A stretch of 64,000 nt of DNA from Castanea sativa. Taxonomy: Eukaryota > Streptophyta > Magnoliopsida > Fagales > Fagaceae. Made by a program: the position numbers and the translations under genes. Location of the stretch: NCBI RefSeq assembly GCF_040712315.1, contig NC_134018.1, positions 1,240,001-1,304,000 on the forward strand, written 5' to 3'. The notes beneath the pieces were generated by a model, which worked only from the letters and a program-made list of their open reading frames with translations, searched no databases and was not told the origin of the DNA. The stretch's first letter is position 1, and the number at the start of each line of letters is the position of its first letter. Positions 22,664 through 34,428 of the stretch are shown piece after piece.

Positions 22664-25600
22664 TATCGATTAAAAAAAAAACATATACATAAAGTTTTAC
22701 AATTTCCTTCATTAGTTTTTATATTTTGATATCATTGCAAGATAGTTTATTATAAATTGTCATTATTTATTGTTAATATGAGCAAGTGTGACCATTTTAT
22801 TTTGTTAAATTTATATAATATTTTTATTTTTATGCTGTTGTTATTATCTATTTATCATTGTTTTTTATAAAAATATTTTAAATTAAATGATAAAATTCAA
22901 CCCACTAACACCTAATTAAATTGTCTCACATAGCCACGCTCATTCAAACATAAACAATACATTAAATGTCTACTCAATTAATCAAATGTTTGAACAATCA
23001 CTAATTCTACTTTTTTTTTTTCATGAATCACTAACTTTATAACAAAAGACTATTATAACATGATAACAACACACACTCATGAACGTTTTTCACTTTATTG
23101 AGTAAAGATGTACTGTGAGTTCTTAGAATGAGAGAGGTCGAGGGAAGAGGGTGCCAAACTCCAGTGCAGTACAAAAAAAAAAAAAAAAGGAAGCAAAAGC
23201 ATCTCCTAGTTTTGGAGTGTGTATATTGTATAGAGACAAGCTTGTTGGGGAGTACAGCTGGCTCTAGCATATAAGCAAGAGAGGCAGTCGCCTAAGGCCC
23301 CGAGTAAAAAAAAGGCCCCCTAATTTTAACCAACAGAGTTATTTCTTTTATTTTAATATTATTAATTAAACCATAATATCAGCCAATAAATAAAATAGTA
23401 TTTTTTTTTACAAAAAATAAATTCTATGCTTACTATATTTTTCACGATACTTTTACAATAAATTCTAAGTAGTAGGATGTTATTGGCCGTTATTGGTGGT
23501 TAAAAAAATAATTTCAATGGTGGGTTCAAATTAGAACTAGTAACAACTTAACACCTAGAATTTATTGTGAAAATGTTATGAATTTAGCACTTCTAAAAAA
23601 AAAACTGTTGGGAAATTTAGACTCCAGTTGATAGAATTAACAAGTTTTAAATTCAAGTTGTTAATTAGGTTTATTATGAGTAAAATTTGTTCAAACAAAC
23701 AAATATCAATATCATGTCAGAATCATATGCAGTGGAAAAGTAAATAAGACAATATATGATGATCTAGGAAAACCAATGAAACCAACCAGTTTCACAGTAA
23801 AAAACTTAGGGAGAAACCTTCCTGAAAAGCAATCCACTATAGTAAAGAGAAGTTTCAAATCTAGTACAAAACCTTTTTCTCTAGCCTCTATAATTCTCGT
23901 AGATGAACTCATAGTAGAAACTTTCTACTGCTTCAGAACCTTTGAACTTTTCAATATATAAACGCCACCATTTTGATGTACAGATCCCAGTACGTGACTA
24001 ACTCCTTTACACGAATCCCAGTACGTGACTAACTCCTCTACACGAATTTGGTTACAAGATCCTAAGGCGCAAAAGACGCAGTAGCTTCTTTAAGAGAGAA
24101 TAAGACTTTTGTCACCTTTTGCTTGTGTTCTCCTTATATTCTCTTATGTGACGGCCTCTAAAATAAGCCTTATATATGTCTAGGGTTGTGAGAAAAGAAA
24201 CCCTACATAAATACATAAGTATTGATCGAAAATCAGATCTGAAAATTATTTCTGTAACCTCGATAGATGCCTCAATAGATAGTATTTGTCGAGCCTCATT
24301 AAACCTCGATAGATAGCTATCTATCGAGAAGCTGTCGAGCTATCTATCCGGAGGTGTCGAGCTATCTGTTCAGCTTTAGTGAACAGTTTTTCTTCACTTG
24401 TTTCTTGATCTAGTCTTCATGGCTTTAATACTAAACTTGAATAACATGTTCTTTGAAGTATTAAACACATCCTAGATCTACCCAAAAACAAGTAAAGTGC
24501 GTTTTGTCAAAGGATTAGCCAATTATATAAAATATGTCCTTAAAAATCTCCCCATTTGACAATCCACAACAAAACCACAACAAACAAATGAACATATGAG
24601 AGAAATCATAAATCACTCAACTCATACTCACTTGTTAAGTACAATAAAATCTACCCTAACAAAAATTCTTGAAAATTGCAAGAAGAGAGGTTATGACAAG
24701 TAGACTTTGGCAACCTATATTTTTGAAACACTTTAAACAAAACACATCAAGGCATCTTTGTGTGAAGTAGAAATAATAAATTGTATACAATAAAGAAACA
24801 TGTGTATAAAGATAGAAAAGAAACAACACGTGGAGATAGGTGAAGAAAACATACATCATCACATATATATCAAAGATAAGTACAATGTATGCAAACATGG
24901 TCACAAGACTGGTGTACAAGAAGAAGAAGCTAAAAGTAGCTCCTACAACAACAAGGAGGTAAACACTACCCCCTATTAAGAAGAAACACAACTCCCTTTT
25001 ACAAGGGCGTGTATTTCTCCTCCTAACTTGTAGAATCTTAAAAAAGAAACCACAAATTCCCCACAAATTCTACCCTTTTTTGTCACGATTGACAAAGGGT
25101 ACAAAAAGTTAGAAAGCTTAACTGAGAAACAAAAAGACAATCAAGGATGATCAAAGGGGCACAAGGAATCCATATAAATGCATAAACGTAATAAAACAAG
25201 ATGCTATGGATGACAAGATAAAAGAAAGATGCAAAACATATGAAAAACAATGCATGCAAGAGAATCTCGATTGATCGAGAGGTGTCGAGAAGCTATTGAG
25301 CCAACCTCGATGGATCAAGAAGCTGTCGAGAAGCTATCGAGATTGCAATAAGAAAAAGCGGAAGAGCTCGATAGATAGCCTACCTGTCGAGAGGTTTCAA
25401 GGAGCTGTCGAGATTACTTAAAAACAGTTTTTCAAAGAGGAGAAAAACACAGATATGAATGTAATCAAACATGCAACTCAACCAAGGATCTAAACAACAT
25501 TTTGATCTCTCAAAAACATCTCTCAATCAAGAAAAAAATGTCATGCATTTTGATCCAAAACATACACACACACACACACAAAACAAGTCTAACCAATTTT

Positions 25601-28600
25601 ATATTTCAAAAAACAAGTCAAGATAGTTTAGTGAGCATACATTAATGCATGTAAATCTTGTGATGGCCAAATCACATTGTACCTACACATGTATCAAAAA
25701 TAGAAAAGAATTTTGCGTGTTGTGTGTGAAAACATCGCAAGATTGCATATGTGTCTCTATGTTATGACGATTTGAGGTATAAGTGAATCAATTTAACTCA
25801 TATACGATCATAACTGTTTGATGGGGACTATCACCTTCGAGATACATCCTATAGCTCCCACATCTCCTAGAATACACGCTTACAATCATGTTTTAAAGCA
25901 TTTTGTTCTTTTTGATTTTATTTTCTTTGCATATTTTTCTTTTTATTAAGCATATCATGTATGGGTATATAAAAGAGAAAAGAAATACCCAATTATGTTA
26001 AGCTTTTTGACATTGCACTTTTGCTATGCCGAAGCATACATATGTTATGTCATGATTGGCGGGTAACAGTGGTGAAATGGTTATTTATGCCTTTCTCTTA
26101 AGATTTACTAGTCATTTTCATCAAAAAGAGTGATACAAGTGTTAAGTATAAGAGATCACTTAACCTTACTCATCACAAACAAAGAGTCACAAAACTTACT
26201 TGCTTAGTTGTGCATAGAGATGCTCATCTAAGTTACAAGTGATACAAAGTTTAGAGAATTTTGTTTCAATGACCATTTTAAGATTCACAAGAACTAATGT
26301 ACACAAACACACTGTTTTTGTATTTTTCTGATTTTTCCCTTTTTTATTTTGAAAAAAAAAAAAAACTAAACAACCAAACAAAAATAGACAGACAACATGA
26401 AAGCATGAAAGAAAAATGCAAGTGCATGAAGGCATGATAAAAAGGTGCAGATGCATGAAAGCATGATTCCAAAAGCAAATAAGAAATCAAGCAAAGAGAG
26501 TCCTACTATAGATAGAAAGAATTAAAGTAGAGGACAAACAGAAAAGACAATTAAGACTTAGGCTCATTTCTCACCCACACAACACGAGTCTTTGGCCGTG
26601 AAGATGAAAAGGCACATGTCCTAGCATGTCTACTAAAGGACATAGAAGAATTAAGATTCTCCTGAAATTGAGTTTAAAAACTCAAAACTTTTAATAACTC
26701 TCCAAACAAAGGTGTAGGTCCTTGAGAGGAAACCTGTGACCGTTTGGACACTTGCTTTTGAGGATATAACTTGAAGCAATTAGGACGAATGTATCCAGAA
26801 ACACCACAATAGTGACAAACATGAGGTCTAACAAAGGATTTAGAGCTAGCCAAATTAGTTTTGGATTTCATACCTTTATTACCTTTCTCAGATTAAGGCA
26901 CAATGACAGTCCTTGATCCAGAAGCCGTGGAAGAAGAGGGGCCGGAGGAAATAATATATCCTAAGGCAGTCTTATCAGAACTAGGCTTTTGAGCACTCAA
27001 TACCTCATTAAGCTTTGCACTGGACATCCTTTCTATTTGAGTTCTAGCTTAGCTAAGCTCAACCTCGAGATTATTGACCTTCTCTTCTAATGAGGTGTTC
27101 TCCACAACAAAGTCTCAACTAACCTTGTAATCTCATCCAGTTTGACTAATAGATCAGCTTTTTCAATTTTTGCCTTATTAAGCTTTTTTCTACAAAGATG
27201 AGAAGTCTTTTCAAATTTTATGAATTCAGTGCATAACTTATCATAGGCTTCCTAAAGGGTCAATTTCTTGGGTACTTCCTCATCAGAAGAATCCTCACTG
27301 TCACTAGCGCTCTCGACAATCACCTTATCGGTTGAGGCATCAAAGGCCATAATGTGACTACATTCATCCACATACTCATAGGCTAGAATGACACTTCATT
27401 TGGGACATCTGAAATCTCTTTAAGCTCCCTAAATCTCTTATTAAATTGATCATAAGTTGTGTCTCTAGCTCCTCTATCTCTGTCCTTTTCAATAGGGGGA
27501 AACTTGATCCTTTCTTGCCATCTAGAGGCATCCATCAAGGAAACCCTCTATCACCGTATTTGTTTATTATGTGTAAGGAAATGCTAGGATTCCCTATTTC
27601 AGAGAAATGTGAAGCAAAGTTATGGAACCTTGGGAAGACCTTCTTAAATGGCCCTGCCTTCTACCACTTATTCTTTGCTAATGATTTGGTTCTTTTTACC
27701 AGAACTGACATGAAGAACTGTTGTAATGTTAGAGAAGCTCTTGATTCCTTCTGTGAGTTCTCGAGCTAGAAGATCAGCCACAACAAATTAAAAGTCTACT
27801 TCTCCCCTAACGTAAGTTAGGACTAGTGTAGTGAGTTGTGTGATGTTTTGGGAATTAGCTCCACCCTCAACTTAGGAAAATACCTAGGGTCAACTTCGCA
27901 AGACTTCAACTTTGTCCTTGAAAGAGTCCAAAACAAGCTTTAGGGTTGGAAAGCTAAGATGTTGTCCATGGTAGGGAGGATTATTCACTCTCAATCAGTT
28001 ATCTCAGTTGTCCCGTCCTATGTTGTGCAAGGTTGTATCCTCCCAAATAGAGTGCAAAATGGGTTGGTCAGAATCAACAAGAATTTCCTTTGGGGTTCCA
28101 CCGAAGAGGCAAAAAGGATGCACATGGTCAATTGGGGAAAGGTTATTAAACCTAAAGCCAAAGGCGGACTGGGCCTACCAGAAGCTAAAGGGAGGAATTT
28201 GGCTTTGGTTGTAAAATTATGTTGGAGAATGGAAAATTCTAGCAATGCAAAACGAGCAGAAGTTTTTGAAGAAAAAGTACCAATGGAGGACGATTCCTAG
28301 CAAAGGAGCCAAGTCAAGAGTCTGGGTAGCAGTGAAGAAGGGTTCTAATGTGTATGAGAAGAGATCCAAATGGATTATTGGCAGCAACAACAACTTGAGT
28401 TTTTGGCATGATAAATGGCTTAGTATAGGCTCTGTAAGATCCTTGATTGAAGGCCCCTTGCTCAGAGAAGAGGATAGGCTATTAGTTAAGGATGTAATGG
28501 TTAATGGGAGCTTGGACTTGGGTAATCTGTTTGTTGATTTTAATAGCCTAATCCAAAGTGCTATTCTAGCCACTCTTCTTTGAAGAATCTCAATGAGAGG

Positions 28601-30003
28601 GGACAAACGAAGCTGAATATCTAGCTCGAACAGAGGATTTGACTCTAAGAATGCCTATCTTCTGGCCATTGGTGAGAATCCTGACACCCCTGACTTCCAT
28701 GGCAAGTGGTTATGGAAACTAAACTCTTTGCTTAAGATCCATGTCTTTCTCTGGAAATGCGTGTATCACAATATATTTGTCAAGAGTGTCCTCATTTAAA
28801 GAGGCATTGTTGGACTAGGTGGCTGTGATGTCTATCCTAATATGAGTGAAGATATTATTCATGTCCTTAGGGACTGTCAAAAAGCCAAAGATTTTTGGAA
28901 TTCTGCCAGCTGCCCCCAGACCCTCTGGCCTTGAAAGCTAGATTGAAGCCAATGCTAGAAGCTCTCTTAAGGCAGAGAATAAAGACTACCCTTGGAGCAC
29001 CTTCTTTTTGTTTGGAATCTAGAACCTTTGGCTCTAGTGTAACCAAAGGGATTTCAAGCAACAAGCAGCCAATCCTTTCTTGTTGAGAGCAGTTGAGATG
29101 CAAGTCAGGGAGTACTTCTACTGTGTGAGTGGCTTAGGTGAAGATAAGTCCAAGGTATCTACGGAGGTGAGATGGACAAAGCCAGCTGCGGGATGGCTTA
29201 AGTTGAACATAGATGGGTTCGTGATGGGTGCTAGTGGCTTAGCTGGGTGTGGAGGACTAGTTAGAGACAGTACTGGGCAATGGATTATAGGTTTTGTCAA
29301 ACCAATAAGTGTTGCTTCTAGTATAGCAGCAGAGTTGTTTGCTCTAAGGGAAGACTTAGCTTTATGTGTGGAATCAAAAGGCTCATACGGTAGAAGTGGA
29401 GCTTATTGCATCTACAACAATTTCTTTTAGCAATATCACTTCTAATGGGGACCTATCTAGTCTTGTTGATGATTGCAGGGAACTTCTACTGCAGCTGCCT
29501 CAGGCTAGGATGTCTCACTGCTACAGAGAGGCAAATTGCTATGCCGATGCTTTAGTGAAATTGGGAGCTAATTTATCTTCTGGTTGTAATCGCTATGTAT
29601 CCCTTCCTTCTACTATTAACCCCTTTTTGTTGGTTGATTCCCTGGGGTTGTCTCGGACCAGGGCTTGCTCAAGTGTATCCCTTGACAGTATTTCCTAATT
29701 AATATTATCTATCCAATTTACCCCAAAAAAAAAAAAAAACAATACACACATGTAACAAACTCTATGTATTTTATAATTATTAAATTATATAAATTTATAT
29801 TATATTTATACTATACACACACATCACAATTCATATAAATAAGGTTATAGCCAAAAAAAAAAAAAAAATTCGCACAATCATCATCAAACACACACACACA
29901 TAATATAAATTTTATGATAAATAAAAAGACACTCTCAACTTACAAACACTCACTTTTTACTCTTAAAGTCGAAAATGACAAAAAAGTCAAATAAAAAAAG
30001 AGA

Positions 30004-30045
<42 letters not shown>

Positions 30046-33000
30046 CTATGATTTGTAGAGATGGAGCAAGGATTTAGAATTAGGTGGACAAAAGTTAAAA
30101 AAAAAAAAACGTAGATCAGCCCTGCTCCAAAAATATTTTTAAGGATAAATTAAACTAATAAATAAATAAATATATATATATATATATAAAATTCAAGTCG
30201 GGTTCACCTCTTCAAAAAAAGAAAAGAAAGTCAGGGGTTCAACCCTGAACTGCACATAAAGTAGTGCCGCCCCTGATTATTATAGATGTAGAACTGTAGC
30301 ACTCGAGTTTCCAATGGAATAGGATCTTCTGTTCAGATATTGGCTACTACTATCACTTTTGAAATAGTTTATTCTTTATCCGAAAACATACATGGAACCA
30401 ATTACATTTTCGTGGGATTTTTCAATTTTATTATATTTTTCAAGGATAATTTCATCTTATTATATTATTAGATTATTACTGATTTCTATTTTTACTGTGT
30501 ATACAATCGGCAGTTTTGAGTCAAAGTTTATAGGAAAAATTATTGATGACATTTCTGGCAAACTAAATGAGCTGGCACACCTTACTGTTGCACCCTACCA
30601 AGTTGGCATTGGGTCTCGAATGCAGGAACTCAAAAAGCTATTAAGCAAACATTCCAATGATGTTTGTATGGTTGGGATTTGGGGGATTGGCGGCATTGGT
30701 AAAACAACAATTGCCAAAGCTATCTATAACCAACTACGAATAAAGTTCGAAGCAAGTTGCTTTCTTGAAAATGTAGGAGAAATTGCTAAGAAATCACGAG
30801 GTATAATTGATTTACAGGAACAGATTCTCTCCAGCGTTCATGGAAATGGCAATATAAAAGTAGAAGGTGCTGCCAAAGGAACAACGATAATAAAAAATAG
30901 AGCATGGTGTATAAGGGCTCTTCTTGTTCTAGATGACGTGGATCACTGGGACCAATTAGATCAACTGGCAATTAGGCGTAGTTATTTTCAACCAGGAAGT
31001 ATAATTATCATTACAACAAGAGATAATTCTATTTTCAAATTGGATGAGATTAATGAGATATATATGCCGCTAGCTTTGAATTATCATGAGTCTATTGAGC
31101 TTTTGAGTCTGCATGCATTTGGAAAAAAGGAGCCTGAGGAAAATTATGTAGAGTTATCAAAGGAAGTAATATATTATGCTAGAGGGCTTCCACTGACACT
31201 CAAAGTTTTAGGTTCTTTTCTGTCCAATATGAGCACAACTGAATGGAAAGGTACATTGGAAAGATTAAGACAAATCCCTAATGAAGAAATTCAAAAGAAG
31301 ATTATGGTGTGTGTTCAGTCACTAAGTGACACACAGAAAGAGTTGTTTCTAGATATTGCATGTTTTTTTGTTGGAATAGAAAAAAATTATTTATTCAAAA
31401 TACTCCAAGGGGACCAAGACTCAAATTTAATCCTTGAAAGCGATCTGGGAGTTTTGGTTAGTCGATGCCTTGTTATTGATTGCTCCAACCAGTTGACAAT
31501 GCATGATATCATCAGAGACATGGGTAGAGAAGTTGTCCGCAATGAATCCCCCAAATTTCCTGGAGAACGTAGCCGACTATGGTCTCCAAAGGATGTCCTT
31601 GATGTACTACAATCTCACGAGGTAATATTTTAGATGCCTGAACTATAATGTTGGTTGGATCAGAATATAAAACCAACCTATCTCATTTAGTGTAAAAATA
31701 GTAGAATATTTGTTACTGTGTATTCATCATAGCACATTTCTTGAGGAACTAGAGACACAGTACTTCTCCCTTAAACCATGCAATGCAGAATGCACTTTGC
31801 CTTTGCATCGCAATCAATTATAGGACGCAACCCTTGTTTCTATATGTACACAACCTATTATTCTTTATATTCATGCAAATTGAAATTCCTTAAAATCTAA
31901 CTTTTACACAATGCTCTTTCTTATTAGGGAACAAGATCTGTTGAAGGCATTATGCTAAATTTGCTCAATACCCAAAATTTAACGGTGGAATCCAGAGCAT
32001 TTGTGAATATGAATCGGCTAAGAGTGCTTCAACTAAATTATGCACAACTTCAGGGAAACTTTCAATGTCTTTCCAAGAGGCTAAGATATCTAGAATGGTA
32101 TGGGTTCCCTCAGGAATCCATACCACCAGAATTAAACATGGAAAACCTTGTTGCTATTTACATGCCCTATAGTAGATTGATAGAACTTTGGAGAGGAACC
32201 AAGGTATGCAAGTATATTTTTTCATCTTTCTGGTTTAGATCTATTGAATTCATACGGATATTAATTCTATATTTCATTTTTATTTTTATTTTTCTTCTTT
32301 TTGTTGTTGGTTTGCAGATTCTAAGAAAGTTGAAGTTTCTTGATTTTAGTCATTCCTCTAACCTAAGGAAAACACCAGATTTCTCGGAGATCATCAATCT
32401 GGAGGTGTTGGTTCTTAATAATTGCAATAGTTTGGTCAAGGTTCACAAGTCTGTTATATGTCTCGACAAACTAGTTACTTTCGATCTTACTTACTGTAAG
32501 AACCTTGAGCTTCCCCAAGAGATTGACGAGTTCATGAAACGTGTAAACGACAGGGAAACAAGACTTGAACCCAAATCGCCATCAATAAGAAGGCAAGCAT
32601 TTCACATTTTCCCAAAGAAGGTAATTTCTCCCTCTCTTTTATCTGAGAAAACTGGGTTTTTGGACCTTAACTCATTACTCATGAATTAATTGAAGAGGAA
32701 TTGATTGCACAAGACAATTCTAGTATTTTTTGTACTGGGGTTGAAATTCGTGACCATTGCTGTCTCAACCAGTTGCAGGATTACATCTTTTGTTTTCGGG
32801 GGAAGCCAAGGCACTCCGAGAGTGCAGCAGCTCATCATCCTTCTCAGCCACAACCACCTCGGAAGGAGAAAGCTACTCTTGTTCTGACTACTTCTACCTT
32901 CAAAAGTGAACTAGAGGGTTTGGCTCTCCAGAAACTGGATATGAGAGTAGTCGGACATTTCAAGGTATGCAAGTATTTGTTTTCATCTTTCTGGGCTTGA

Positions 33001-33993
33001 ATAGTTTGGATATATTGAATTCAATGGGACGTTAATTCAATACTTTTCTTTTGGGTGGGAGAACAGATTCTGGAAATGTTGAATTTTATCAGCACTTTGC
33101 ATTTTCCAAAGAGAAACCTTGAACTTTTCTCAAGATTCACCAATCTTGCGGTGGAGGATCTCATAAACTGTGAAAGACTTGGGATGCAACCGAAAAAAAT
33201 TCAATTGGGAGCATCGCTCCGAATATCTTCAAGCATTCTAACAATGTCAGTAGCAAGCATCGCTCGATTTCATTTATCAGTTGTAATCGATTTCATTGAT
33301 GGACTCAAGCTTGAATCTAGCTCATGCAAAACACTACTAATAAAGCAGCTTTCAAAAGGTTTAGAAGCGATCTATGAAAAATTTGCCACGCTCTTGAAAT
33401 GGATAGATGTAAATTACTCTGAACTATTAAAGAAGAGTCCTACAAAGCTTTTCGAGGTCTGTCTCTCTCTCTCTCTCTAATTTCTAGTTTTATTGAACTG
33501 GGATTTTGGAGCATAACTCGTTACTCATGATGTAATGTAATAGGAATTGATTGCAACCATCAGTATTAGTTGCTTCCTATCTCGGGGTGAGATTCCAGAG
33601 TGGTTTGACAACATTAGTACGGGATCAATTTTATCTTTTGTTGTTTTACCCACACCACTGAAGCAAGAGATCCAAGGTTGGCTTTTATGTGTTGTATTTG
33701 CAACCCAATTTCATGATATTCATGGATTTGATATTATATGTAAATTCAAAAATAATACCAAGGGCATCGAGTGGCAGTATGAAAAAAGGAATTGTCGTGT
33801 AAACCCAAGTCAGGAAAATATGTGGTTGCACTCTGTACCACTACATGGCATTGTATGCATGTTGGAAGCTGGGGATGTAGTGGAGTATTCAATACAAGTT
33901 AGAGGGAGTTTCCAACTGAAGAAGTTTGGGGTCAAACTGATTTATTGGAATGATACGGAGTATTTCCGATCCAATTGTAAAGCAATGATCTAG
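22035..33993 (+). CDS. TIR-NB-LRR (TNL) immune receptor, 7-exon model
   Basis: Exons 22035-22546, 30514-31621, 31928-32203, 32318-32620, 32698-32964, 33067-33456 and 33544-33993 join through GT-AG introns in a continuous frame of 3306 bp (about 1101 residues plus stop). Order: TIR, NB-ARC, short LRR, C-terminal C-JID-like domain. By family it should be a cytoplasmic or nuclear receptor in which effector sensing in the LRR/C-JID part drives oligomerisation and TIR NADase signalling through EDS1. P-loop, Walker B and MHD motifs are intact. The LRR part is short for a TNL, exons 5 and 6 are unusual, and intron 1 is 8 kb of inserted repeats, so expression needs proof. It ends at a TAG (33991-33993) where the duplicated exon downstream has GAG, so the C-terminus may be slightly truncated. 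Confidence 0.75.
22560..23426. other. Intron DNA, AT-rich
   Basis: An (AT)n run at about 22634-22658 and poly-A/T runs. The stretch at about 23285-23330 (cctaaggccccgagtaaa) echoes the ccttaggc-type sequence at about 1000 and 49480. No gene. Confidence 0.5.
23427..23592. mobile_element. 180-bp-family MITE in TNL intron 1
   Basis: The body shares cttttacaataaattctaag and ttattgtgaaaatgtta with the copies near 4600 and 6000. Termini are diverged and I find no clear target duplication. Confidence 0.55.
23606..24543 (-). repeat. LTR-like segment (3' end of minus-strand retroelement)
   Basis: Begins TGTTGGGAAATTTAG at 23606. On the minus strand a purine-rich tract (caaatggggagattt) lies at 24544-24558, just outside, which fits a polypurine tract before a 3' LTR. 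A minus-strand TATA box (catatataagg) is at 24169-24179. The right end is not certain because I see no matching TG/CA terminus. It contains repeated cgatagatagctatctatcg-type strings at about 24300-24330. Confidence 0.55.
24544..26560. other. Internal noncoding part of the retroelement remnant
   Basis: AC- and A-rich sequence without usable frames, between the LTR-like segment and the gag remnant. Strings such as gtcgagaagctatcgag at about 25280-25410 repeat the motif seen in the LTR-like part. A CA microsatellite lies at 25563-25579. Pol genes are absent. Confidence 0.5.
26561..27425 (-). pseudogene. gag remnant with zinc knuckle (Ty1/copia, Sirevirus-like)
   Basis: The minus strand encodes a knuckle at about 26765-26820 reading CHYCGVSGYIRPNC. 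The usual C-C-H-C pattern has His changed to Tyr, a C-to-T step. Upstream in the same frame are VENTSLEEKVNNLEVELS and SAKLNEVLSAQKPSSDK, typical of the coiled region before the knuckle. Several in-frame stops occur. No protease, integrase or RT follows, so the element was gag-only or lost its pol. Sirevirus-like is from memory of that gag architecture. Confidence 0.6.
27430..29739 (+). mobile_element. 5'-truncated L1-type LINE
   Basis: The frame carries the end of a non-LTR RT: SRGIHQGNPLSPYLFIM (normally GDPLSPYLF) and LFFANDLVLF, where the catalytic FADD reads FAND. Next come the zf-RVT-like region (NLFVDFN to DCQKAKDFW) and an RNase H-like end (KLNIDGFV, AAELFALREDL at about 29195-29370, HCYREANCYADALVKLG near 29520). 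A 15-nt poly-A at 29725-29739 marks the 3' end. Frames are broken by stops and shifts near 27767, 28300, 28583 and 29428. It lies in the sense direction in TNL intron 1. I could not identify its target duplication. Confidence 0.8.
29740..30513. other. Intron DNA with microsatellites
   Basis: AT-rich sequence with a GA run at 30007-30043 and a TA run near 30172-30187. The open frame before 30514 is intronic. The coding part begins at the CGGCAG acceptor. Confidence 0.6.
30514..31621 (+). CDS. TNL exon 2: NB-ARC domain
   Basis: 369 codons plus one base. Motifs in order: linker FESKFIGKIIDDIS, P-loop GIWGIGGIGKTT, RNBS-A FEASCFLENVGE, Walker B LLVLDDVD, RNBS-B IIIITTRD (usually RIIITTRD), GLPLTLKVLGS (usually GLPLAL), RNBS-D FLDIACFF and QLTMHDIIRDMGREVVR with an intact MHD. 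This ATP/ADP switch module controls receptor activation. All nucleotide-contact motifs are present with no frameshift. The exon ends GAG|GTAATA on a codon boundary. Confidence 0.92.
31622..31927 (+). other. TNL intron 2
   Basis: GTAATA donor and TTATTAG acceptor, 306 bp, AT-rich, no inserted element seen. Confidence 0.75.
31928..32203 (+). CDS. TNL exon 3: start of the LRR region
   Basis: 92 codons: GTRSVEGIMLNL opening, AFVNMNRLRVLQLNY, KRLRYLEWYGFP and MENLVAIYMPYSRLIELWRG, the standard first LRRs after NB-ARC in TNL proteins. Phase 0 at both ends. Donor AAG|GTATGC. Confidence 0.9.
32318..32620 (+). CDS. TNL exon 4: LRR region
   Basis: 101 codons: KLKFLDFSHSSNLRKTPDFS, INLEVLVLNNCNSLVKVHKS and KLVTFDLTYCKNL are three typical TNL LRRs. 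After them the sequence turns charged and loses LRR spacing (EIDEFMKRVNDRETRLEPKS), so the LRR domain is short. Acceptor TTTGCAG, donor AAG|GTAATT. Confidence 0.85.
32698..32964 (+). CDS. TNL exon 5: chimeric duplicate of the C-terminal exon start
   Basis: 89 codons. The first ~14 (ELIAQDNSSIFCTGVEI) repeat the start of exons 7 and 9 (ELIATISISCFLSRGEI, ELIATDSFSVFRPGGEF), as does the intron before it. The rest is unrelated and lacks the C-JID core. Its donor and following intron (AAGGTATGCAAGTAT) copy those after exon 3. It looks like a patchwork made by local duplications. Whether it is spliced in is uncertain; its acceptor (TTGAAGAG) is weak. Confidence 0.5.
33067..33456 (+). CDS. TNL exon 6, unrecognised
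   Basis: 130 codons, open and in phase (ILEMLNFISTLHFPKRNLEL, NLAVEDLINCERLGM, LLKKSPTKLFE). The start (ATTCTGGAAATGTTGAA) resembles that of exon 4 (ATTCTAAGAAAGTTGAA), so it began as a duplicate of that exon. The remainder has weak LRR character (LINCERLG). Confidence 0.55.
33544..33993 (+). CDS. TNL exon 7: C-terminal C-JID-like domain
   Basis: ELIATISIS leads into RGEIPEWFDNISTGSILSF, the PxWF-type start of the post-LRR C-JID/jelly-roll domain. GWLLCVVFA, NTKGIEWQYE and LEAGDVVEYSI follow, ending with LKKFGVKLIYWND. In known TNLs this domain contacts the recognised effector. The frame stops at 33991-33993 (ATC TAG AAT) where the paralogous exon 9 has GTC GAG AAT; about 33 further codons stay open after it (to about 34090). 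Confidence 0.8.
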   Translation, partial: ELIATISISCFLSRGEIPEWFDNISTGSILSFVVLPTPLKQEIQGWLLCVVFATQFHDIHGFDIICKFKNNTKGIEWQYEKRNCRVNPSQENMWLHSVPLHGIVCMLEAGDVVEYSIQVRGSFQLKKFGVKLIYWNDTEYFRSNCKAMI

Positions 33994-34428
33994 AATGTAC
34001 ACGTGCCCTATACAGATGATTTTCTTGAGGCAGTTGCTTCAATAGATCAAGCATTATTGGCTGGTGATAAGAAAATCACATTTTCCATTTACAGGTGAAG
34101 TTTATAACTCTCATGCAACCTAATAGGACCTGTTTATATTACAATTATAAAAAAGTTTCATGAGTGGTTTTTATGTTCTAATTAATATTCTCTTTGCCTC
34201 CCCTTAATTTTGTAGGATCAACCTTCCGGTTACCTCCCCTTAAGTGGTTTTTTTTTTCTTTGTACTCCGACTCCTACTAGCTTAAAATCCTGGGCCCATC
34301 CCTGTCTATGATTAAGTTTAAATGTAGAAAACAAAATGATTGTATTCTTTTTTTTTTTTTTTGTTTAATAATGAATAGACACTACTTTTTTTTTTTCATG
34401 TACAAATTTGTCTACAAACTTTGTACAG
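33994..34428. other. Between duplicated TNL 3' parts
   Basis: 33994-34096 is the former end of exon 7. The rest is T-rich intron-like DNA. The piece aaaaaagtttcatgagtgg to about 34230 recurs at about 41150, showing the duplication includes 3' flanking DNA. Confidence 0.6.

Larger units (their letters stand above)
22547..30513 (+). other. TNL intron 1, 7967 bp, filled with retroelement remnants
   Basis: Donor GTAAAA at 22547, acceptor CGGCAG ending 30513. It holds AT-rich DNA (22560-23420), a MITE (23427-23592), an LTR and gag remnant on the minus strand (23606-27425), a LINE on the plus strand (27430-29739) and AT-rich DNA with microsatellites (29740-30513). Intron 1 of TNL genes, between the TIR and NB-ARC exons, is normally far shorter. 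Its phase is the usual one. Confidence 0.7.

Noticed and set aside
24656..25066. 136-codon minus-strand frame rich in Phe and Tyr
   Set aside because: Reverse reading of AC-rich noncoding retroelement DNA; no domain and biased composition.
28018..28606. Minus-strand frames across the LINE
   Set aside because: Shadows of the LINE reading frame on the plus strand.
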